Assembly: GCF_000768875.1 (NCBI RefSeq)
Contig: NZ_JRAO01000033.1
Span: forward strand, 1-64,000
DNA length: 64,000 nucleotides
Direction: 5' to 3'
From: Porphyromonas sp. COT-239 OH1446
Lineage (GTDB): Bacteria; Bacteroidota; Bacteroidia; Bacteroidales; Porphyromonadaceae
Position numbers and translations under genes: made by a program. Shown in pieces: positions 10,336 to 17,945 of the stretch. The notes beneath the pieces are model-generated. The model was given only the letters and a program-made list of their open reading frames with translations. It had not been told where the DNA came from and searched no databases. Numbering within the stretch: the stretch's first letter is position 1; every line of letters begins with the position of its first letter.

Positions 10336-10381
10336 CTCCCCACTCCTCCGAGAGCACACCCGCTCTTGGAGGAGTGGGGAG
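10336..10381. terminator. Bidirectional terminator between exopolysaccharide and thiamine/ComF operons
   Basis: A perfect 14-bp GC-rich stem (CTCCCCACTCCTCC at 10336-10349 with its complement at 10368-10381), with a second inner stem (AGAGC/GCTCT), lies between the two converging operons. Confidence 0.85.
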
Positions 10382-10399
10382 TTTGCTTTGGGGCAGGGG

Positions 10400-11098
10400 C
10401 TAGAGGGCCACGGCAGCGACATAGACATCGACCACCTCGACGCCAACCTCCTCGAGTAGATCACACAGGCTCATGAGTGTAGAGCCCGTCGTGAGAACGT
10501 CGTCTACGAGAAGGATCGTCCGCCCCCTAAGGGCCTCGGAGGCTCGATCCGAGAGGATGAAAGCCTCTCTAGCGTTGAATATGCGCTCGATCTTGTGCAG
10601 GTGGGTCTGCGAATGGCTTCCTCGCCTGCGCTCAACGACCGAGGTAAGGATCTCCACGCCGAGCTCCTCGGATAGGGCTCGAGCGAGAAGCTCGGACTGA
10701 TTATAGCCCCGTCGGCGTCTACGCTCGGGCGAGACGGGAACGGGGATGATGGCATCGTAGCGACCCTCGGGGCGCACACCTCCCAGGAGGGCCATGCGGA
10801 CGATGTGCCCAGCGAGAGATCTGTGGCCATGGTACTTGAGGGCGTGGATGAGGCGCTGTACCCCTGTGCCTCGCCGATAGGCCCAGAGACTGTAGAGCTG
10901 GCGAAAGAGAGGCGAGCCATAGAGCCGCTCATGGGCACAGTGAAGCACAGGGTAATAACGCTCCAGGGCCAAGGCACAGGGGGCACAGACCTCCCACTCA
11001 TGGGGCGCAAGACGGGCATCGCACACAGGGCATAGCCGAGGGTAGATGTAGTCCCAGAGGAGGGTGCAGACGACGGGCCAACGCATAGCCTGGGGCAA
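10400..11098 (-). CDS. comF: ComF family phosphoribosyltransferase-like protein
   Basis: 232 residues. An N-terminal zinc-ribbon-like pair (CPVC and CAPC near residues 23-39) precedes the amidophosphoribosyltransferase-like domain with PVPVSPERRRRRGYNQSELLARAL and the PRPP loop LLVDDVLTTGSTL near residue 196. ComF proteins act in DNA uptake or repair of transforming DNA in several bacteria. The role in Bacteroidota is inferred. Last gene of a minus-strand operon, 15 bases after the exporter gene. Confidence 0.92.
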   Translation of the reverse strand: MPQAMRWPVVCTLLWDYIYPRLCPVCDARLAPHEWEVCAPCALALERYYPVLHCAHERLYGSPLFRQLYSLWAYRRGTGVQRLIHALKYHGHRSLAGHIVRMALLGGVRPEGRYDAIIPVPVSPERRRRRGYNQSELLARALSEELGVEILTSVVERRRGSHSQTHLHKIERIFNAREAFILSDRASEALRGRTILLVDDVLTTGSTLMSLCDLLEEVGVEVVDVYVAAVAL

Positions 11099-11113
11099 GA
11101 GGAGGGAGAGTGG

Positions 11114-11620
11114 CTACCTCCGCTCCTCCTCTCGAGCTCGGGTCATCCGAAAGGACTGTCGGTAGAAGATAAAGATCGGGATCGCTACCCCGATACCAAG
11201 CGAGATCATGACAAAGGCTGCCGTGATTGCATTGCTCAGGATCACATTGAGATACTCCCCTCTTAGGGCCTCGTCTGTGGTACGCATGAACTGGATCATA
11301 CCCAGGAGAGAGCGGTAGGCGAACATCCCTGGGATCATTGGCAAGAGGGCGGGGAAAGAGAAAACCTCCGAGGGGTAACGAGCCTTGTAGGCGAAGAAGA
11401 TCCCGACGAAGCCTGTCAGCATAGCTGCAAAGAACGAAGCTACAGCGATCTCGAAGCTCAGATAGCTCATCAGCACGAAGCGAAACATATGTCCCAGAGC
11501 TGCTAGTATAGGGACGTAGATGAAGGACTTACGAGGAGGATTAGACACCGCAGCGAAGCCAATAGCAGCGATGGCGGCGAAGAGGCCATCCTCGAGTATA
11601 GCCAAAAGATCGAGAGACAT
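11114..11620 (-). CDS. Threonine/serine exporter family, C-terminal half (YjjB/ThrE-C type)
   Basis: 168 residues with about five membrane segments and the conserved FPALLPMIPGMFAYRSL loop of the PF12821 family. In some bacteria this half is fused to the PF06738 half as ThrE. Here the two are separate genes 12 bases apart, as in E. coli YjjP-YjjB, a pair linked to succinate export. The substrate is therefore uncertain: an amino acid or a dicarboxylate. Confidence 0.88.
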   Translation of the reverse strand: MSLDLLAILEDGLFAAIAAIGFAAVSNPPRKSFIYVPILAALGHMFRFVLMSYLSFEIAVASFFAAMLTGFVGIFFAYKARYPSEVFSFPALLPMIPGMFAYRSLLGMIQFMRTTDEALRGEYLNVILSNAITAAFVMISLGIGVAIPIFIFYRQSFRMTRAREEERR

Positions 11621-11632
11621 AATACAGAGGGC

Positions 11633-12439
11633 TTAGAGAAGTGAGAGATCGAGCAGGAGGAGCGAGACACTGAGCCCAATGCTGAGGCTTAGGACGATCA
11701 GCAGGGCATTCACCAGTCGGGAGATCCCGTTGAGGATATAGCCATCGAAGAAGTCCATCATCGAGTTGATGAAGGGAACGCCAGGGATGAGGAAGAGGAC
11801 GCTCGTACTGAGCGCAATCTGAGGGGTTGCTGTCCACCCCAGACACACCCCTAGGCCTACGACGAAGGAGGCGACGAAGGAGGCGACCACAACCACAAGA
11901 TAATGATAGGCATGGCGACGATTGAGCTCCTGGCGTAGGTAGAAGGCTGCCGCCGTACCCAGCAGAGTGAAGAGCATTGCAGGCAGATCCCCACCGAAGA
12001 GGCGGCAGAAAGCCATATTGGCCAGGCTAATGAGGAGCAGGATGAGCCAGCGATTGGTCGGCTCATGGTCGAGGATCTGCTGCATACGCACCTCGAGCTC
12101 AGCGAGGCTAGGACGATTGTCGTAGGCGAACCAGCTCAGGCGGCTCAGCTCGGCATTGAGATAGAAGTTCAGTGGCCGAGCTCGGTGGTGGGTTAGAGCC
12201 GTAATGGGGTGGTTGCAGACCAGAGGTTTAGTTCCCTGGCTCTTGGAGCTAAGCGTCATGGCGATGTTGCGCTGAAACATCATGATATTGGCCTCATAAC
12301 CATAGGCCTCTGCGATGCGGGTCGTATTGAGGACGATACGGGAAGTCTGTACCCCGACGCTGGTCTGTACCGTGGCGAAGCGCAAGAGGAAGTCTATGAG
12401 CTCTTCCTGCTCGGGCTGGGGGGCTGTAGGGCTGTGCAT
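11633..12439 (-). CDS. Threonine/serine exporter family, N-terminal half (YjjP/ThrE-N type)
   Basis: 268 residues. A cytoplasmic region of about 130 residues precedes five hydrophobic segments. The features EELIDFLLRFATVQTSVGVQTSRI and FLIPGVPFINSMMDFFDGY identify the PF06738 (DUF1212) family. It should form a transporter with the downstream YjjB-type protein. It starts 13 bases after the thiamine pyrophosphokinase stop. Confidence 0.88.
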   Translation of the reverse strand: MHSPTAPQPEQEELIDFLLRFATVQTSVGVQTSRIVLNTTRIAEAYGYEANIMMFQRNIAMTLSSKSQGTKPLVCNHPITALTHHRARPLNFYLNAELSRLSWFAYDNRPSLAELEVRMQQILDHEPTNRWLILLLISLANMAFCRLFGGDLPAMLFTLLGTAAAFYLRQELNRRHAYHYLVVVVASFVASFVVGLGVCLGWTATPQIALSTSVLFLIPGVPFINSMMDFFDGYILNGISRLVNALLIVLSLSIGLSVSLLLLDLSLL

Positions 12440-12452
12440 AGGATAAGGGGGG

Positions 12453-13151
12453 TTAAGGTTCGTGGTTAAGGGGTTTGCACTGCTTGGCTAAGAAGACCAG
12501 GAGAGGGGTCTCGGCCTCGAGGTAGATCTCCTCCTGGTCGGCACGATTGAGCGTCCCCGACCAAAGATAGGGCAAACGGAAGCTCTCCAGGGGCCAGTGT
12601 AGCCCTCGAGCCGTGAGAGGAGAGCCGAAGAAGTCGAAGAGGGAGACCTGCTGCCCTCTCTCGACCTCGAGCACAGAGGGTGAGGAGATCAGGCGAAAGT
12701 GTCCCTCGTCAGTCAAGGCCAGGAGTTCGTCTACCATAGAGGCGTAGCCTGGCAAGAGGGCGATATTGCCTAGGAGATGATCCTCTCGCCCGCCCGAGAT
12801 CCCCAGGAGGGTAACAGCCCTCAGACTCAGCTCATGGGCTACGAAGTTCATGGCCTTGGTCAGGTCGTTGGTCTCTTGGTCGGGGCGGTGATGGATGCGT
12901 CCCTCGAGCTGCCTGCGGAGCTCGGGCGAGATGGAGTCGAGATCGCCCACGACAGCATCAGGCAGGAGGCCAGTATGCTGCAGGAGCTTATTGACAGCCC
13001 CATCGCAGCAGATGAGGCGATAGCCCTCGCCCCCCTCGCTCCATCGGCGGATCAGCTCGAGAGCTAAGGGACACTTGGGGTAGGCTCCATTGGCCAGGAT
13101 GAGTGTCTTGGGCGAGGTATCGGCCGAGAGCTTGGGAAAGTACTTACTCAT
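12453..13151 (-). CDS. Thiamine pyrophosphokinase
   Basis: A 232-residue cytoplasmic enzyme that makes thiamine diphosphate from thiamine and ATP. Family motifs are visible: CCDGAVNKL, VVGDLDSI, DQETNDLTKAM and GISGGREDHLLGNI. A longer frame begins 54 bases upstream, but the ATG at 13151 overlaps the pnuC stop by 8 bases (ATGAGTAA). That is the classic translational-coupling arrangement and fits the usual length. With PnuC it makes an uptake-and-trap pair: transported thiamine is retained by phosphorylation. Confidence 0.93.
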   Translation of the reverse strand: MSKYFPKLSADTSPKTLILANGAYPKCPLALELIRRWSEGGEGYRLICCDGAVNKLLQHTGLLPDAVVGDLDSISPELRRQLEGRIHHRPDQETNDLTKAMNFVAHELSLRAVTLLGISGGREDHLLGNIALLPGYASMVDELLALTDEGHFRLISSPSVLEVERGQQVSLFDFFGSPLTARGLHWPLESFRLPYLWSGTLNRADQEEIYLEAETPLLVFLAKQCKPLNHEP

Positions 13152-13752
13152 GGGCTTGCTGTCGCTGGAGGCGACCCCAGTGTCTGTAGCCCATGAGGGC
13201 GACACAGAGGTTCACGAGCATGACAAAGGTCGTAATGGCATCGCCCGAGGTATAGAAGACTAGGGCATAGAGGAAGTTGGAGATAATCCAGCATACCCAG
13301 TGCTCACGCCACTTGCGGGCCAGCATGATCATCCCTGCGAAGGCCCATACGGTGGCCAGGGCATCGGCCCAGGGCAGGGCGCTATCGGTGTAGGAGGAGA
13401 GCAACCAGTAGGCAGGCCAAGAGAGTAGGAAGACGGAGAGCGTCCCCCACACAGCCACACGGGTCGGCGTCGTAGTGATGGGGAGCTCTTCGTCATCCTG
13501 CCCCTTGCTCCTGAGCCACACCACCCAGCCAATAATGCTAGTGATGAGGTAATAGACATTGATCACGAGATTGCCGTAGACCCGCTCCTGCCACGAGACA
13601 GCGATATAGAGCAGGGGCAGGAGGATACCTACGGGCCAGAGCCAAATGCTGGCCCGATACTCTAGGTAAACCCAAACGAAATTGATCAGTGCTGCGACAA
13701 GGGGCAGAGGATGCTCGAGGACAAACGTCCATAGGGCATGAAGCCATTCCAT
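13144..13752 (-). CDS. PnuC-family transporter, probably for thiamine (PnuT)
   Basis: A 202-residue membrane protein of seven or so helices with the PnuC hallmark YYLITSIIGWVVWL and the C-terminal DAITTFVMLVNLCVALMGYRHW. PnuC proteins are facilitators whose substrate is usually shown by the neighbouring kinase. The overlapping thiamine pyrophosphokinase gene points to thiamine, as in the Bacteroides PnuT system. An in-frame ATG at 13794 is ruled out because the predicted promoter box (13805-13798) places the transcript start below it. ATG 13752 gives a leader of about 40 nt. Confidence 0.88.
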   Translation of the reverse strand: MEWLHALWTFVLEHPLPLVAALINFVWVYLEYRASIWLWPVGILLPLLYIAVSWQERVYGNLVINVYYLITSIIGWVVWLRSKGQDDEELPITTTPTRVAVWGTLSVFLLSWPAYWLLSSYTDSALPWADALATVWAFAGMIMLARKWREHWVCWIISNFLYALVFYTSGDAITTFVMLVNLCVALMGYRHWGRLQRQQAHE

Positions 13753-13797
13753 AGATAAGAGGTTGCGTTGTTTAGGGAGGTGTTGATAATACAACTA

Positions 13798-13805
13798 CAA
13801 AGATA
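13798..13805 (-). promoter_or_regulatory. -7 box of the pnuC operon
   Basis: TATCTTTG on the minus strand fits TAnnTTTG. No good TTTG lies 19-21 nt upstream. I looked for a TPP riboswitch between here and the next gene and saw no THI-box elements. Confidence 0.5.
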
Positions 13806-13920
13806 GTGGACTTGGCCCAATCTTCTCCACCCCCAGGGACAAGTGGCCTGCCCAAGAGGACAATGGATGCCTCTAGTGAGCACTCGTCTACCCTTGTGGG
13901 CAGATAGTTGTAGATAGGCC

Positions 13921-13951
13921 TTGTAGGGATGCTCAGAAGTCCTTACATTCA
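13921..13951 (+). promoter_or_regulatory. Candidate promoter of the exported-protein gene
   Basis: TTG at 13921-13923 and TACATTCA at 13944-13951 are 20 nt apart. The -7 box deviates at its last two positions. The start would be near 13958, about 30 nt before the ATG. Confidence 0.4.
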
Positions 13952-13989
13952 CAAGCAAATCACAGGCATCTAATCAAGAAAATAGCCAC

Positions 13990-15360
13990 ATGGATTTCAG
14001 ACAAGTATCCTTAGCCTTCATCCTCCTCGCCTCGGTGCTTACAGCCTCGGCCCAGGAACGCAAACCCAGGGGCAACGCCCTCATCGTCCCCCTAGAGGAG
14101 GAGACAAAGATCATCCGATCTGGTCGAGGAACATCCTATAGATATTGGGTTCACGAGCAGGATGTCTACCTCAAGGACACGAAGGGGGAGCTCATGCCCT
14201 TCGTCGGCTACTGGCAGGGGGAGGCAGAGGGTAAGCTCTACGAGTTCTTCATCTCCCGAGACAGCTGCGCCTACATCACGAGCTTCGACGAGGAGGGGTA
14301 CGACCCTGATCGGGAGAAAAAGTATCACTACTTCTCAGACAAGCTACGCCTAGCCTTTAGGGCTTACGACAAGGGCAGCGACAAGCACAATGAGTTCATG
14401 CACCCTGGCTATACAGAGTGGAAGGCAGGACATTACCATGGGACATATAGCGACCAAGTGAACATCTACAGCTTCGGGTACAAGAGCACCGACCTAGACA
14501 ACCCAACGGTCAAGTGCGGAGATCTCTATTTCAGACACTTCGGGAATGGAGAGGGGAGGATCAATATCGACCTCTACCGACCTATCTATGCTCCACACCT
14601 AGGCTTCAATGGCAAGAAGTACACAGGCCCACATATCTTCCCTAGAGACGAGAAGCAGTCCCAACTCAGGCAGCTGAGTGCCTCGCCCCAAGACTTCTCT
14701 AGGATCAGGGCCACGAAAGAGCTAGCGTACTCCTCCTCCGAGGAGTGGGCAGAGAAGCTCCTCACCCTCATGCGCTTCTACGCCTGGGGCTCTCGCCTCC
14801 TCGGGCAGCAAGAGGCTCAGGGGCTGGAGGACATCATCCTCTCTCGTGGGAGCCTGGAGTACCTAGACACAGAGCGTGGAGGCTATCAGACGCAGCCAGG
14901 GGGCTGGGTAGCCCTCTTCCGCCCCCAAAGCCCTGGCAGCACGAGCAGCCAAACCCTGGAGATACGCCTGAGCCATGTAGGCGAGCTGCCCAATGGCCTC
15001 GCCCAGGAGGCGGGGCTACTGAGGGCCCTGGTACACGCCACGCTGATCCGCAAGCTCGAGGCCCTGGGGCAGCGAGATAACGCCGTAGCGAGACACCTCC
15101 GAGAGACAAACTACTGTGGGGACGACTTCGCCAGCCTCTTCGACTACTACGCCTCGGTGCTGGGCGTGAGCCCCCTAGAGCTTGCCCGAGAGTATGAGCG
15201 GGATGCAGAGTCCGTCCTCAGCCGCCTCCTGCCCCAGGAGCTTCCGACGAAGCCCTTCGTTTGGGCAGAGCTACGGGGGAGCGCAGCCTGGAGGGCTCTG
15301 CCCGAGAGGGAGCGGGGGCAGCTCGAGCAGATGATCCGCTCCATCCTGGGTTCACACTAA
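13990..15360 (+). CDS. Exported protein of unknown function
   Basis: 456 residues with a signal peptide (hydrophobic residues 6-20, cleavage near ASAQ). I do not recognise the family. The middle is rich in aromatic and charged residues (YKSTDLDNPTVKCGDLYFRHFG near 160-182). The C-terminal 230 residues are Arg/Glu/Leu-rich and probably helical, with a segment LVHATLIRKLEALGQRD. No lipobox, transmembrane helix or T9SS C-terminal domain was seen. It is a single-gene unit between a weak promoter and a strong terminator. Homologues may be confined to Porphyromonas, but that is inference. Confidence 0.75.
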   Translation: MDFRQVSLAFILLASVLTASAQERKPRGNALIVPLEEETKIIRSGRGTSYRYWVHEQDVYLKDTKGELMPFVGYWQGEAEGKLYEFFISRDSCAYITSFDEEGYDPDREKKYHYFSDKLRLAFRAYDKGSDKHNEFMHPGYTEWKAGHYHGTYSDQVNIYSFGYKSTDLDNPTVKCGDLYFRHFGNGEGRINIDLYRPIYAPHLGFNGKKYTGPHIFPRDEKQSQLRQLSASPQDFSRIRATKELAYSSSEEWAEKLLTLMRFYAWGSRLLGQQEAQGLEDIILSRGSLEYLDTERGGYQTQPGGWVALFRPQSPGSTSSQTLEIRLSHVGELPNGLAQEAGLLRALVHATLIRKLEALGQRDNAVARHLRETNYCGDDFASLFDYYASVLGVSPLELAREYERDAESVLSRLLPQELPTKPFVWAELRGSAAWRALPERERGQLEQMIRSILGSH

Positions 15361-15372
15361 GGACTAAAAGCA

Positions 15373-15407
15373 GAAACCCTCTATGGCACGATGTCATAGA
15401 GGGTTTC
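15373..15407. terminator. Bidirectional terminator
   Basis: A perfect 13-bp stem (GAAACCCTCTATG at 15373-15385 with CATAGAGGGTTTC at 15395-15407), 9-nt loop and following TTGTTT. It serves both the exported-protein gene and the converging methyltransferase. Confidence 0.88.
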
Positions 15408-15411
15408 TTGT

Positions 15412-16452
15412 TTACTCCGCCATTAGGCTCGGACTGGGATGGAGCGAGATCAGCACATCGCTGAGGCGAGAAAGGCCATCATCACCCCAACCCAACTTCT
15501 TTTGCGTCGTTTGTATAGCCAAGGGAGATGCGTCAATTCCTATCCAATGGCGTCCCAGTTTGCTTGCACAGCTAAGTGTTGTACCGCTACCACAGTAGAA
15601 GTCTAAGACGATACTCTCGGGATGGGAAGAGGTGCTGATGATGCGCTCCAACAGCTCATCATTCTTCTCCGTAGGGTAGACTGGGTACTGAGGGTCTTTG
15701 AAGGTCCATACATCTTGGACTCGCTTGCCAGGCCTTTCGTCAGCGTAGATTATTTTGCGGGGGCTACCCCTCTCTGACCACTCAATTAGCCCCTCACGAT
15801 CCCACTGTTCGAGGGTTGGTACATCGGTGCGCCAATGTCGCCCCTTGGGCGGGAGCATGCCCTTGAACAAAGCAGGGTTATCCGTTTCCCCTGGTGCGTG
15901 GATGGGGACAGTCGTGTACCTCCGCCCAGCAGCATCCTTCTTGGGGTATAGTCTCTGTAGCTCCTCTTGTGTATAGGGCTCATGGGGCTCGTTCCATATC
16001 GGTTTCTTCGTCTTGGAATAGAAGAGTATCATATCCTTGATATTGCCGTAGCCGATACGAGAGAAGTTTTTGGGGTTGCACTTGATACGTGTAATGTCTC
16101 CTCGAAAATTATCTATACCGAAGACCTCGTCCATCATCACCCTCAGATAGTGCCCGATTTTATAGTCTGTATGCAGATAGATCGAGCCTCGCTCGGAGAG
16201 GAGCTCTCTAGCGAGGACCAGCCGCCTGCGGATGCTCTCTACGAAGTCTGCCCCGATGAGCTTGTCTGTATAGGCTATTGTTCCGCTCTTGGCCTGGCTA
16301 ATCGTGGATGCCCTCCCAGCACTGACAGTGAAGTTGCCCCCCGTGGCAAAGGGAGGATCTATGTAGATGAGATCGACCCTCCCCCCGTAGCCCTGCTGCA
16401 ATAGGTACTGCAAACCCTCTATATTGTCCCCATGTATCAGTAGGTTTTGCAT
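15412..16452 (-). CDS. DNA methyltransferase (beta-class, N6-adenine or N4-cytosine)
   Basis: 346 residues. The catalytic motif IV IDPPF (residues 31-35) lies N-terminal to the AdoMet-binding motif FYCGSGTT (285-292), the beta-class order (PF01555). A target-recognition region of about 150 residues lies between them. HWIGIDASPLA near 302 is motif II. It starts 2 bases after a 90-residue ORF and ends at a terminator, and no intact endonuclease gene is adjacent. It is either a solitary methyltransferase or the surviving half of a restriction-modification system. The target site cannot be read from sequence. The gene appears poorer in GC than its neighbours, suggesting acquisition. Confidence 0.9.
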   Translation of the reverse strand: MQNLLIHGDNIEGLQYLLQQGYGGRVDLIYIDPPFATGGNFTVSAGRASTISQAKSGTIAYTDKLIGADFVESIRRRLVLARELLSERGSIYLHTDYKIGHYLRVMMDEVFGIDNFRGDITRIKCNPKNFSRIGYGNIKDMILFYSKTKKPIWNEPHEPYTQEELQRLYPKKDAAGRRYTTVPIHAPGETDNPALFKGMLPPKGRHWRTDVPTLEQWDREGLIEWSERGSPRKIIYADERPGKRVQDVWTFKDPQYPVYPTEKNDELLERIISTSSHPESIVLDFYCGSGTTLSCASKLGRHWIGIDASPLAIQTTQKKLGWGDDGLSRLSDVLISLHPSPSLMAE

Positions 16453-16454
16453 GA

Positions 16455-16727
16455 CTATAGGGAGTACAAGAAGTTGCGTAAAACGAGGGCACTCATAATA
16501 TGAGCATCCCTGTAGGTTGTAGTGATGCTGTGGAACAGCTTCATCTTGAGCATGGCACGCACCAGGGCTTCATTATCTTGCAGCTCGAAGCTTTGCTCTA
16601 CCTCCCGCCACAGAGCTTGGTCGACCTCCCTAATACCATCAGGGATAGTCGGATAGACCCTAAATAGGTCATCAAGGTATGATCGTTGATTGGCGTACTC
16701 TATACTTTGCTGTAACCACTGGTTCAT
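16455..16727 (-). CDS. Short protein upstream of the methyltransferase, possible restriction-gene remnant
   Basis: 90 residues, not confidently recognised. The first 66 residues (YANQRSYLDDLFRVYP, EVDQALWREVEQSFE, NEALVRAMLKMKLF) read like a folded helical N-terminus. The tail after LKMKLF (HSITTTYRDAH...) changes character, as expected after a frameshift or deletion. It begins about 20 nt after a good promoter and ends 2 bases before the methyltransferase ATG, so the two are co-transcribed. The position is where a cognate endonuclease or specificity protein would be expected. The truncated-endonuclease reading is inference. A complete small regulator is the main alternative. Confidence 0.5.
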   Translation of the reverse strand: MNQWLQQSIEYANQRSYLDDLFRVYPTIPDGIREVDQALWREVEQSFELQDNEALVRAMLKMKLFHSITTTYRDAHIMSALVLRNFLYSL

Positions 16728-16753
16728 ATCATGACTGTATCATCGTTGGAGCA

Positions 16754-16785
16754 CAAAGGTACAGAAAGAGGGACGAAGTCCGAAA
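16754..16785 (-). promoter_or_regulatory. Promoter of the methyltransferase operon
   Basis: TTTC (16785-16782) and TACCTTTG (16761-16754) on the minus strand are 20 nt apart. The start is predicted near 16747, just ahead of the ATG at 16727. Confidence 0.65.
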
Positions 16786-16844
16786 CCCTCTTTTGTCTCC
16801 GCTTGCCCCTTCGAGTGCTCTCCTCTTACCCCTACCGAGGGGGC

Positions 16845-16982
16845 TATGTAGAGGCTACGTCGAGGTCTAAGTAGGATCGCCACAGAGATCCAAGTAGGAT
16901 CGAAGGTGAGGTCTAAGTAGGATCGAAGGTGAGATCCAAGTAGGAGCTTCACAGAGACTCAAATAGGTGCTCCTAGACGAGA
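16845..16982 (+). repeat. 23-bp repeat array A (six units)
   Basis: Six head-to-tail units of exactly 23 bp, starting at 16845, 16868, 16891, 16914, 16937 and 16960. Each carries YAARTAGG near its start, and most end in GAGRTC or similar. Units 3 and 4 differ at two positions. The array fills the gap between the diverging methyltransferase and 17087 operons, about 60 bp from one promoter and 30 bp from the other. The 23-bp period is not a multiple of three, so it is not coding. The rest of this 359-base gap shows only the two promoters. Confidence 0.85.
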
Positions 16983-17012
16983 GTATCGAGAGCGAGTTAG
17001 GCAATTTATGGT

Positions 17013-17020
17013 TACATTTG
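17013..17020 (+). promoter_or_regulatory. -7 box of the 17087 operon
   Basis: TACATTTG matches TAnnTTTG. No convincing -33 box is seen. It lies about 65 bases before the first ATG. Confidence 0.45.
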
Positions 17021-17086
17021 TGGAGGTATCGAGCCTCGCTCACCGAGAGCAGGCTCTAGTCTTCAACCCACAAACAAACTATAGCT

Positions 17087-17377
17087 ATGGCAAGTAAAAG
17101 ATCCCTCAAGAAACAATTCATATCCCTAGCCAACTTCTTCTTCGAGCAGGGGCTGCTGCTGCGCACCTTTGCCTCCCAGGAGCAGGTTGCCCAGGTAGAC
17201 GAGATCCTGGATGAGATCATCGTTTGGACGGACGATACCATTCGCCGCATCGGTAATCCCGACGCCAAGGACAATCCCAAGCTCGTACACGCCTACTATC
17301 AGGCCCTACGCCAGGCGATCAGCGAGCGTGCGGCCCAGATCGACGAACGTCTGACCCAGTTCCTGGAGCAGCTCTAA
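17087..17377 (+). CDS. Conserved small helical protein of unknown function
   Basis: 96 residues, acidic, predicted mostly helical, with no signal peptide or membrane segment. The N-terminus KRSLKKQFISLANFFFEQG is followed by an amphipathic helix QVAQVDEILDEIIVW. I do not recognise a named family. It opens a six-gene operon and lies 13 bases before an acyltransferase gene. Confidence 0.7.
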   Translation: MASKRSLKKQFISLANFFFEQGLLLRTFASQEQVAQVDEILDEIIVWTDDTIRRIGNPDAKDNPKLVHAYYQALRQAISERAAQIDERLTQFLEQL

Positions 17378-17390
17378 AACCTAGGAGCAA

Positions 17391-17945
17391 GTGTTGCGAC
17401 CATTAGCATCGTGGCTACTCAAACGGCTCGGTTGGAGTATCCTGCCCCAGCCCGAGGTGTCGCCCCGAGTGAGCGTTATCTGCGTTGCCCCTCATACGAG
17501 CAACCTCGACTTCTTCATCGGCAAGCTCTACTACATGACCATCGGCAAACCGTCGGGCTTCTTGATGAAGCAGGAGTGGTTCGTTCCTCCGCTCGGATGG
17601 ATTCTTCGGGCCATGGGCGGCATCCCAGTACGTCGAGGACAGCGAGGCCAAACGGTAGAGCGGGTTCGGGAGCTCCTCTCGAGCGGCCGGGAGCTGCACA
17701 TCGCCATCACCCCCGAGGGCACACGCTCTAGACGCGAGCATTGGCACCACGGCTTCTACTACATAGCCCTCGAAGCAGGCGTGCCGATCGAGCTGGCTAA
17801 GATCGACTACGGAGCGAAGCAGGTGGGTATCTTCGAGGTCTTCACCCCAACGGGCAATCTCGAGGCTGACCTCGCCTACATCCGCAACCAGTACCATGCC
17901 AGTGAGGCCAAGCACCCCGAACTATTCTATGAGTACAAGGCCTAG
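17391..17945 (+). CDS. PlsC-like lysophospholipid acyltransferase family protein
   Basis: 184 residues. HTSNLD is the HX4D catalytic motif, GGIPVRRG the acceptor-binding block and PEGTRSR the third acyltransferase motif, all in PF01553 order. The protein is shorter than typical PlsC (about 240). The start is GTG at 17391 or TTG at 17394, because no ATG precedes the conserved core. It would acylate a lysophospholipid or related lipid at the membrane. Its stop overlaps the start of the hydrolase gene. Confidence 0.85.
   Translation: MLRPLASWLLKRLGWSILPQPEVSPRVSVICVAPHTSNLDFFIGKLYYMTIGKPSGFLMKQEWFVPPLGWILRAMGGIPVRRGQRGQTVERVRELLSSGRELHIAITPEGTRSRREHWHHGFYYIALEAGVPIELAKIDYGAKQVGIFEVFTPTGNLEADLAYIRNQYHASEAKHPELFYEYKA

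Noticed and set aside
13806-13989. TPP riboswitch ahead of pnuC
   Set aside because: No THI-box core (CTGAGA with the partner elements) could be found, and the predicted transcript start lies too close to the gene.
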